Source: Arenicola marina
Lineage: Eukaryota; Annelida; Polychaeta; Arenicolidae
Direction of reading: 5' to 3'
Assembly (NCBI GenBank): GCA_964019135.1
Contig: OZ025258.1
Location: forward strand, 16,709,771 to 16,773,770
Length of the DNA stretch: 64,000 nucleotides
The notes under the pieces are model-generated. The model had not been told where the DNA came from. It did no database searches and saw nothing but the letters and a program-made list of their open reading frames with translations. Position 1 is the first letter of the stretch. The number at the start of each line of letters is the position of its first letter. Positions 55,326 through 64,000 of this stretch are shown here, piece after piece. Position numbers and translations under genes: made by a program.

Positions 55326-58300
55326 ATGAACGGAGTCTCATTCGATACTATGGTGTCCCTGTGTACAATGCGACTTGGACCGCGAGCGCACAGTCCTCTA
55401 GGTGAGTGACGTTTATATGTTATTTATTAAATGGTTTAATTATTAATACCTATAGGCCACTTGCCACTATATGATCCAATGTACTTGTGTATATAGTTCT
55501 GTTTAGTGGAGTATTATAACGTAGGAGGCTTCACAAGCTAAAAGTGGTTGCAGGATCATGATCACATTTTTTCGCAGAGAGTAGGGGGTTTCCCCCGGGG
55601 ACATGGCTCCCCTCTCCCGTCCTTCTCCCATGGACGCGATATGACCAAAAGTGGTTAAAGCGTCCGGAATATAAAACCAACCCACAAGCTGGAAGGGGCC
55701 ACCCGAATGGTATAATGGTTAGCGCGTTCGGCGTTATCAAGGGTTCTGCCAGGCCAGCCAATCGTGCCTGAGTTCGGGGATTTCCGCCCGACTGTGTAAA
55801 TATCTACGTTCGTGCAGCATAAAGACCACGTGTCTTTGGAAAAAGTGTAGTGTAAGGACATGACCCCGCTCTACACTTGACCTTCCTCTGTTGACACGAT
55901 GTGACCTTTCAAAGGTTAAAGTTTCTTCCTCAATCTAACCGATTAACTAACGAAAAGGCGTGACGGAGCCCTTGTCTTGTAGGCTTTGTTCGTTGACGTG
56001 TACTGAGTGTCAGCCATCGTTTATACACCTGTGTTTGCCGAACAATTACCATTGCGTCGTGTTGTAACAGTTAACCTATAACAGTGGTTATTGACTAAGC
56101 CATACAAATATAGTGTTTGGCACCTTGAAGTATCATGTGATTGCTATACCTCCTAGCTGGGTGACGTGTTCTATATTTCGGGAATACACTGCTTCCGTGT
56201 TATGTACATTCTGCGTTCCATTCGCCTACTGTACTTCAAGAAGGAAAGGACGAAATTCACCCATGCCCAGTGAAGTTTCCCGAAGAATCGTGTCTTCGTC
56301 GTAAAAAAAAATCCATGCGTCAATTAACCCGTGCAATCCTCCGCTTCCTCCTTTCAATACATGTCCTAAACGTGTATCCTTTGCTTACATTGACGTCTAG
56401 CTGGCACGTCAGAAGCAATTTATTCGATACTAAATGAAATCGGAAAAAATAAAAATGAGCAACGTCCGTTAGCCTCCGCCACAAAACCTTTAAACCCCCC
56501 CCCCCCCTTAAGTTATTATATTTTAAGCAAAAAAGACGAGTCTTAATGGTGAATAAAATCTTTTGATTGTGAGTGTATCTGCCAATCAAAGCCACGCCGG
56601 CTCTGCTGCGTGGCTGACATGCCCCAATGTGTTTCATATCGCATGACAGCCTCTTCAGAAAATTTGAATTAACTCTTTCTAATAAGACACATCACCCCAT
56701 CGTCCACCTTAACGCGACATATATTCCCTTCCCCCCACGTCCAATGACACCGTAATATATTCGCCAAGTGAGTCTCCTCTGACCCATAACCCCACCGGTT
56801 TTCGTGGGGGTAAGGGACCTGGCAGTCCATGGGGGATGCGGGCGCGAGAAGGGAGTAGTTTGGGTGTAGAGCGGCCCAAGGTCGGAGGAATGACGTATGG
56901 CAATCTCAGCTATGATTTCCTCGTTATAGTTTATAATGGACAGCGCTGCACCCCGGGAGTTCACACCCGACATATCTCTAACGGACTCCCTTTTAAAACT
57001 GAGATTGCGATCACGGGACGCTTTTTTTTCTTCTCTTATCCCTTTCATTACCTCAACGTTAGTTTCGTATTTTTATCCTGTATGATTTTTTTTGTTGGCG
57101 GCACTTCAGGGTCTTGTACATAGGCCTTGGCATAACACATTTATTTGCCATATTTTTCTGCCCTCAGGATAATGTGATATATTAGCTTTACATGAATTAC
57201 CGTTACGCGTCAGGAGGGGAGTGCATGCGAAACATGTGAGAGAGAAAAAAAAGACTTGTCTTCATGGCGTTCGCATTCACCCTCGCCGGAGTGTATCATA
57301 CCTATAGTACAATGCCTGCGGCTGTCAAGTCATGATTTATGGCAACATTACACGAGCTGAAGACACATATTTGAATGTAGTGAAGTTCGTACGGGCGACA
57401 AGACCTCTCACTTCTGCTACTGCCATGCAATTATAAATAAACGACTGCCTCGAGTACCACGAAGAAGCTAGCTAGTTAGGTTACTTGAAATATCCAAATT
57501 AATGGTACATGTATTTGTATACCCCGTTACACTGTTGCTTTTTCCCTGTCATTGATTTTTAAACCTGTTTTTTTTAATGTTTTTGTTTTAAATGTTTTTG
57601 TTTTAAATGTTTTTGTTTTAAATGTTTGTTTTCTTAATGTTCGTTTTTTTAATGTTTGTTTTTAATGTTTGTTTTCTTAATGTTCGTTTTTTTAATGTTT
57701 GTTTTTAATGTTTGTTTTTCATATTTGCTCACTAGGTCGGGTTTCAAAAACTACAGAAGACGAATATGGATTTCTTCCCTGGCAATCTGGTCAGCCGAGC
57801 AGACGATCTATGACGTTAGGTTGTCCGGAGAGGCAGCACTTGGAGCGCCATCTGGTGAGCGCTCCCCGCGAGCGACCTATCCAAGAACGACCGGATGTGC
57901 AGCGCCGCCTGGCGAGCCCTCTGGACGAGCGCCCGGATGTGCAGCGCCGCCTGGTGAGCCCTCTGGACGAGCGCCCGGATGTGCAGCATCGCCTGGCGAG
58001 CCCTATCCAAGAACGACCGGATGTGCAGCGCCGCCTGGCGAGCCCTATCCGAGAACGACCGGATGTGCAGCGCCGCCTGGCGAGTCCCATCCAAGAACGA
58101 CCGGAGGTGCAGCGTCGCCTGGCGAGTCCCATACAAGAACGACCGGATGTGCAGCGTCGCCTGGCGAGCCCTATCCAAGAACGACCAGATGTGCAGCGCC
58201 GCCTGGCGAGTCCCATACAAGAACGACCGGATGTGCAGCGCCGCCTGGCGAGCCCTATCCAAGAACGACCGGATGTGCAGCGCCGCCTGGCGAGTCCCAT

Positions 58301-59891
58301 CCAAGGACGACCGGATGTGCAGCGCCGCCTGGCGAGCCCTATCCAAGAACGACCGGATGTGCAGCGCCGCCTGGCGAGACCTCTCCAAGAGCGCCCGGAT
58401 GTATCACATCGCCCTCTACCGAGGGTTCCGGCGTTGCGACGCAGGGAGACAGTGGCTGGTCCACCCACTCCTCCGAGGCAAGACTGGACATCATACTCTC
58501 GGACGTCGAGCGAGAAGTGCGTCACACCGCTGCGCGACAGAACGGAAGAGCAGATCTATGAACTCTTGAAGACTCCAAGTAATCATGCACAGGTAATTCG
58601 TCCCTAACAGTTCCTATTTGGATACTTTAACAACAAGAAAACGCGTCCGAAATGTCATTGCAAGTTATAGATATTCGGTATATTTAGCCCAGGTGGCATT
58701 ATTGTATTGTGTATAAATCTCATTTTCTGTTTTGTCCTTTAATATATGGAATACATGGAAATTTGGTCATTTGTTTTTGCGTTGTAAAATGTCGTCATTA
58801 TGAATATTCATATTGCCTTATACTGACTTTTTCAGAACACATCTGTGACAACCTCCACGTGGTCTGACTTCAGTGACGTCACCATTCCTGTCGTCCATGG
58901 TTCTGATGCGACATCTTGGGGGACTCCCCTCACACGCTCCCAGTCCGTCTACGTCCGCAAGGATGTGCCGAGGGTACCGCCTACTATGACGTCATCGGCA
59001 TCATCGATCCCACAGCCTCATTCCCGTGACGTCACGCGCAGCCAGTCGATGACGAAGGCCAGATCGGAACGTCAACCGGAAGTCGTGTCATTTCCGGAAT
59101 ACACGCCGATGGTGATAACGCAGTCGTACGACCCGTTACGTGACCCCGGCGTCTCCGGGGAGCAGCTGCTCAACTCGTGCGTCCGGGTGACGCGAGGCGA
59201 GATCGTGAGCGCCATCTCGCGGCGCGGCGAGAGCATCCTGGTCCAGACATTCACCGGGAGATTCGGCTACGTCCCGGCCTCCTGCGTACATCCGGTCAAA
59301 GCCATTCTGCGCAAGTGCAGACGCGACTTTTCCCAGCAGTATCCGGATCCGTTATTCTCGGACAGATCCGACCCCTCCAATCCGGATCACAGCCTCCTGA
59401 CTGACGTCACGGCCTTGTCTGGATCATTCTCCACGGACTCCGGCTTGCCCGATAGCTCCCCGAGTAGAGACAGTTCTGGAGAAAGCGGGGAATCCGGCAC
59501 GGATAATCGGGATCGGAATGAACACTCCAGCGTCCTGCGGCAGCTTAGGGACCGGCCTCCCAGGATCCGACGCCCGCTAACCCCGGCGTCTACTCCGATC
59601 AAGGATCCGTCGTACCCGCCCTCCTACCCACCCCTCGCCCTCTCCCCCTCCTCCTCATCCTCCTCCACCCCCTCCAGACCAAAACTCACGGTGCTCTTCA
59701 AGTACGATCCCGTATACGATGGTGACGTCACAGTGCGTCGTCAAGACGTGGTGACGTTGCTAAGCGACGACGACTCCAAGTGGCTCTACATCCAGACGAG
59801 TCTTGGCAGACGAGGGTACATCCCTAGAACTCACGCCATCGACCTGACTTCATTTAATCTGGATCCAAGTGCTAAAACAACGTATCTCTAA
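55326..59891 (+). CDS. Repeat-containing protein with two C-terminal SH3-like domains
   Basis: Exons 55326-55401 (ATG), 57736-58592 and 58836-59891 (TAA) join in phase to give 662 residues. Residues 76-243 are twelve 14-residue repeats of the form ERPDVQRRLASPIQ. A helix-like RTEEQIYELLKTPSNHAQ ends exon 2. Residues of about 404-468 (ITQSYDPLRD..RGEIVSAISRRGES..GRFGYVPASCV) and about 595-653 (LTVLFKYDPVYDGDVTVRRQ, DVVTLLSDDD..WLYIQTSLGRRGYIP) have SH3 features: an ALYDY-like start, a central W in the second domain, and GYVP or GYIP before the last strand. The linker is Ser/Pro-rich. This is probably an intracellular adaptor (inference). I do not recognise an orthologue. The start codon is the first ATG of a frame whose donor phase matches exon 2. 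Confidence 0.75.
55566..55682 (+). repeat. SINE family A, tail fragment
   Basis: Only the 3' body is present: TCGCAGAGAGTAGGGGGTTT, GGGGACATGGCTCCCCTCTC, GACGCGATATGACCAAAAGT and the terminal AATATAAAACCAACCC. It lies in the first intron of the SH3 gene. Confidence 0.8.
55697..55925 (+). repeat. tRNA-derived SINE, family B
   Basis: GAATGGTATAATGGTTAGCG is the A-box head, followed by a degraded B-box area, then ATCTACGTTCGTGCAGCATA and ACACGATGTGACCTTTCAAA. It is inserted next to the family A fragment. Confidence 0.7.
57885..58388 (+). repeat. Twelve exact-length 42-bp coding repeats in the SH3 gene
   Basis: The unit encodes ERPDVQRRLASPIQ, and all copies are in register with no indel. Substitutions are mostly at PLD/PIQ and single residues (H, E, G). 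Because 42 is divisible by three, alternative frames on both strands also stay open. The chosen frame is the one that joins correctly to both flanking exons. Confidence 0.9.
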
Positions 59892-62800
59892 CCACCCATC
59901 TGTCCGTAAATATCTAGTTGTGTACAGCCGTATTGCTTGTAAAATGCCACGAAAAAAACCTAATCTAGTGTTGACGCAATATATCAAAATGTAAGTTAGC
60001 GCGCAAATACCGCTAGAGCCGGTCATTTCGGTACGTCAAATAAATAGGTCCAAAAAATGCTGATTTATTTTTTATTTTTCAAGCTTAATGATGAATAGTT
60101 ATGTAAACAGAGCGCCATTTATTATCCATGTCATTTATTCGCTGGTCGAATATCTAGTTTCATAAGGATTCGAACGTAATCACGTAATTTCATTTCATTT
60201 TTTAACTCGAATAGATCATGCAATCCCTGTGTATATTTCTTCAATTTTATCGTTATAGCTATTGTAAAAGTCAGTAACCTGCAGATATGAGAAGGTAATG
60301 AAAACTGTGGCTTGTTATTTGCTTAAATCAAGAATGTTCAGGATATCTTTGTAAATAAAATCTTGCCACAGACGAAATAATTGTTCAAGTAATCACGCAA
60401 TGTATCACAACGGTCCAGTGAAACGATACACAACTTATATTAAAGCCAAATGGATATATACACAACCCTTAACAGTATACACACACACATATCTTTCAGC
60501 GATACTTTCAAGTATTCACTAATGCGTCAGAACCCATTAAAATTTAACTTATCGCATCTTAAGCACACATGTATCGCAACTTACAGCGCTATTCAGATGT
60601 CTGATATTGGAAGTATATTGAAGGCTGCGCCAATGTGACACAACCCATCAAATGATACAGACTATATATTGGTGCCACACGTTAAAGTATTCCCCACCGT
60701 ATCACAGAACATAAACATTATGCACGCATTTATTGGAGAGAAAGGTTCAAGTATTCGCTCAGTGTGCTAAACGGTTCAGGCGGTTTTACCAGAAAGGTGT
60801 ATTTTTAAGACACAATCACATTTGTCAAGATAGGGAACTTTCTATTAGAAGTAATCTAATATTGATGCAATTGCAATAACACGAATTACTTTTTTACGAG
60901 GCATAATGTGATATTACTCCATCTAAACTTCAATTTGACTATTTACATCTGAATAACTGTATATAGCCCCGACCCCTGTCTACCCTAGCCCCTCATCATA
61001 AACAACGTCATCACCTGCTGTCATAAACATGCCAATAATAACACTTCGGCCCCCGCCCCCCCCCCCCCCAGCCCCCCACCCCCGCCTCTCCCCCTCCCCC
61101 TCCCCATTTACTTCCCCCACCCCAGCCTCACCGTCACGGAAGGTGAAACCATCACCTGTATATAATATATTTATATATATGATGTATACGCTGCAGACCT
61201 GGACAATCCCAGGCGCCGATATTAGGGGACATTCCACACTGTGGACGCCGCCACCAGACCTATTGAACGCCTGTATACATACATGCGTGTCCATAGCGAC
61301 CGCCCCGGGCCACATGGGGCATAATTACATGTCACAATGCTGTTATGACAACGTTTAGCGGACGTTTTCACGGCTCACACGGGAACATGAATGGCAGCGA
61401 CGGACCGCAGAACCCTTTAAAGTCTGTGCGTAGAAACAGTCTCGAGTCGCCGTGCACCTCCCAGCTAGCTGTAAACCTGTATGTATATATATATATAATT
61501 ATATATATTGGACCGTTAGAATGTGCATTATATATACATGGGCAGGAGTCGTGCTGAGGGGGTTGGAGGAGACGGGGGGTGAGGGGGGGAGGGTGGCGGG
61601 GGTATAGTATTTAGATCAAATTTCTTAGTAAACGGCGTCGAATTTAGTTTTCGCCCCGGGTCTTGTCACGTACTATTTGCACGGGTCTTTCCAACGCTTT
61701 ACAAACACGTTACACACTGGTATAACAGCCCACCTCCCACTGCTGGCATTGTATCGATGGGGACAGGAAGGTGGGGGGGGGGGGTGGAGTCTTTTGACGG
61801 CGGTAAGGTCAGGAGCGTGACGTTTAGTAACCCCACGACCATGTCATGACCTGGCCAGGAATGAATAGCTCGCATATCTATAATTACAGGACCTCTCCGC
61901 GTGGAATGCCAAGCTGATTCACGCTCCAAAGGAAGACTTCTCATTCTTAAGTTATTGGCAAAACACAAAAGTTCAGCATTTCATACGGGGAATTGTAACG
62001 ATTGAGATCTAACTCATCATCTAGTCTGCTCCACGGACTCCCCTCACCCGAGGAGACGCGGAGCCGCGGTAGCGCCGCCCAGCGGCAGTCTGCGGAAGAG
62101 ACTAACTCATCATCTCCCGATGACGAGTCAGCCATTCTAGCTCTTAAGCTAAAGAATTTCCGTAACCTCCAAATCTAGACAGTATTACGAATTAAATTAT
62201 ATTATAATTAATCATGATAACATGCTGCCGATTAACTTAACGTATAACTGCGCATAATGTTAGGCTAGATTTATTTGCGTAGCCTTAGTCACTTTATACA
62301 AGCAAAAGTGAAACTGTCGGCATGAAACCAAAACTCACCTGATGACTCAACACAGAACACGGAAGCGAGTGAAGAGCGCAGTGAAAACTTAGACCCCTAC
62401 CTTATAAGGCCGCATATAACGTCGTTGTCACCAAAATCCAATCTATCGCGCAAATAAAAGGTGATTCACTTGCATCCTATGCGTTTACCACAATTATTTT
62501 ACTGTACCATTACTGTCCACGTCTATGGCACGCGAAATGTGTCATAATTCATGAAGCGCAACATTTATTTTTACGCACTCCCACCGTTGCAATGCAGGCT
62601 GCGACCCCGACACTAATTGGTAGAAATGCACGGCGCATTTTGTCCTATGAATTTTCGCAGCGCCGCCCTAGCGAGCGAGTTTGAAAATGCATTGAGGCGT
62701 AAAACTAGGTTTTACATGCGTAAAACTGGGTTTTACGAGGGTGAAACTGGGATTCACGAATTGTAACAAATTTCGCTTGCCATACGATTTTCTCAATCGT

Positions 62801-63000
62801 GAGGTACAAAACAGAAAGAAACACGCATGTGGACAGTAAAAACTTATAATATAAATTCTAGACAAATTTCTCCATTATTATTTAACCTACCCCGGTATAA
62901 ACGTAAATGTAGCTTTACACTAGTTACACCATCCCAATGTCCAATTATGCTAGAAAAACAAGAGTGACAGTAGCACTTCAGTTTGGCAGACACCCGACTG
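59892..63000. other. Intergenic interval right of the SH3 gene; no firm gene
   Basis: Mostly AT-rich unique sequence with C or G runs near 61053 and 61770. The only coding-like stretch is minus-strand 62135 to about 62045, which starts MADSSSGDDELVSS and meets a good donor-like GGTGAGGG. No second exon is visible, so I do not call it a gene. Confidence 0.45.
60039..60044 (+). terminator. Candidate polyadenylation signal of the SH3 gene
   Basis: AATAAA lies 148 bases after the TAA stop; a second AATAAA occurs near 60354. Either could serve. Confidence 0.4.
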
Positions 63001-64000
63001 CTAAATTGCTCGATCTGGTTCCCGGACCAACTTCGATGACGTCACATACAGCGCAGACGTATTTCTGACCACAATATCGGGGGTTGATGTTGGTCCTTGT
63101 CCGATCTTCGCTTGGCGGGAAAGCCCGGGATGGATTGCTCTTCTACGGTTGGCAGAAAGATGTGTGTGTCCGTTATCACGTCCAGGTCCGGAAGGAGCAG
63201 TGGCGCCATCTGTGAAGCAAAACCGACGACGAGTCGCGTCACTGGCGTTTGACGCAACAGAAGTGGCGCCACCTAGCGAATTGTTGTTCGCTCGGTTGGA
63301 ATCAACTGAATCTGAACCTGCGGGTATGGCATGCGGTTGGGGCTCCAAGGCAACGCCTTTTGGTGGATTAGAATTAGCGCCATCTGGCGGATTAGCATTA
63401 GCGCCATCTATTGTAACGGAGACGGCGCCTTTGTGACAATATCTACGTGACAGGGATCTCTCCCGGTCAAGCGCGGATCCAATAGGGCTGGAGATGGCGA
63501 TGAAAGACGTCGGTCTCCTAGCGGATAAAAATTTGCTCTGTGCCGACGCCAATGACGTGCGACCTCTTAAATCAGGGAAAACATTGCCGTTTTTATTGCT
63601 GGGGTCATTATCGCGACCCTTAACCCCTGGCTGACGACGGTAACACTTAACCCGACCTTGACCCTGACTTTCGTAACTTTTCTTGACCTCAGGATGCGAC
63701 GCCAAAGTTCGCGGACCTTGAAAGCAGACGACCAGCGGCGCGATACCCTTGGAGTGACCTTGAACTCGGTCCTTACCGCCGACGGCGAATCCGATGGGAT
63801 TGCGCGAGAGGAGCGCGGGATTTCCAGCAAGTCTCGGCAGCCATTCCCGCGTCCAGTCGTTGTATCGTTGTGTCCCCAGACCCCGGGGTAAGGTGTCGTA
63901 TACGGCCATATGGGACCTCTGGGAACACATGCCTCCTGGGGATGTTGTGTCGTCTCCTCCGGTTCCTCCCAATGGCAGACGCATCTTCTCAACGGAGCCA
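63001..64000 (-). CDS. Terminal exon of an unrecognised gene, truncated by the window edge
   Basis: The frame is open from the right edge (GSVEKMRLPLGGTGGDDTTS) to the stop at 63001-63003, about 330 residues. There may be an acceptor beyond the window, or the ATG at 63984 may be internal. Composition is polar, with TLPRGLGTQRYNDWTREWLP near the start and a short repeated DGANANPP, DGANSNPP motif. No domain is recognised and no TM segment is present. The length of the open frame and GC content above the surroundings support coding, but nothing confirms it. Confidence 0.5.
   Translation of the reverse strand, partial: GSVEKMRLPLGGTGGDDTTSPGGMCSQRSHMAVYDTLPRGLGTQRYNDWTREWLPRLAGNPALLSRNPIGFAVGGKDRVQGHSKGIAPLVVCFQGPRTLASHPEVKKSYESQGQGRVKCYRRQPGVKGRDNDPSNKNGNVFPDLRGRTSLASAQSKFLSARRPTSFIAISSPIGSALDRERSLSRRYCHKGAVSVTIDGANANPPDGANSNPPKGVALEPQPHAIPAGSDSVDSNRANNNSLGGATSVASNASDATRRRFCFTDGATAPSGPGRDNGHTHLSANRRRAIHPGLSRQAKIGQGPTSTPDIVVRNTSALYVTSSKLVREPDRAI

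Noticed and set aside
57791-58525. Long minus-strand and alternative plus-strand frames over the 42-bp repeats
   Set aside because: The unit is divisible by three, so other frames remain open. Only the ERPDVQ frame joins in phase to the first exon and to the SH3 exon.

Overview
This window is animal nuclear DNA, most likely from a marine invertebrate bilaterian (a lophotrochozoan or invertebrate deuterostome; I cannot name the species). Genes are split by GT-AG introns, intergenic DNA is full of tRNA-headed SINEs, short inverted-repeat transposons and minisatellites, and no bacterial operon or ribosome-binding-site logic is present. All exon models were built by hand from splice signals, reading phase and protein sense, without transcripts.

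Layout. (1) 107-6972, plus strand: the last eight exons of a 12-TM major facilitator transporter of the ZIFL (zinc-induced-facilitator-like) type; its 5' exons lie left of the window. (2) 6973-18058: about 11 kb without a convincing gene, holding SINEs, MITE-like elements, a 45-bp array of tRNA B-box-like motifs and a cluster of seven perfect TGACGTCA sites. (3) 36180-18059, minus strand: a complete or nearly complete golgin-160 (GOLGA3) gene of about 2,000 codons in 15 coding exons, including one exon of about 3.85 kb and a 27-nt microexon. (4) 39196-50484, plus strand: a type I membrane protein with one CUB domain, one TM segment and a cytoplasmic tail of about 920 residues (proline-rich, glutamate-rich, RPASP-rich). 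It is head-to-head with golga3, and a long foldback palindrome lies between them. (5) 55326-59891, plus strand: a three-exon gene for a 662-residue protein with twelve 14-residue repeats and two C-terminal SH3-like domains. (6) 63001-64000, minus strand: the terminal exon of an unrecognised gene running off the right edge.

How the parts may relate. The transporter and the golgin are ordinary membrane-traffic and solute-transport genes. The CUB receptor, with a proline-rich tail, and the neighbouring SH3 repeat protein are both unfamiliar; a tail-SH3 interaction is possible but is inference only.

The most unusual pattern is at exon boundaries. In five places an exon edge, with its splice site or acceptor region, has been locally duplicated or tandemly multiplied into the adjacent intron (around 1.5, 3.85, 6.2, 21.0 and 48.1 kb). 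Other notable items are a TTAA-flanked 1.03-kb inverted-repeat element, a 956-bp TA-flanked element, several foldbacks with minisatellites inside them, a 1.2-kb higher-order 19/38-bp KpnI-site satellite inside a golga3 intron, and a SINE family with clear target-site duplications.
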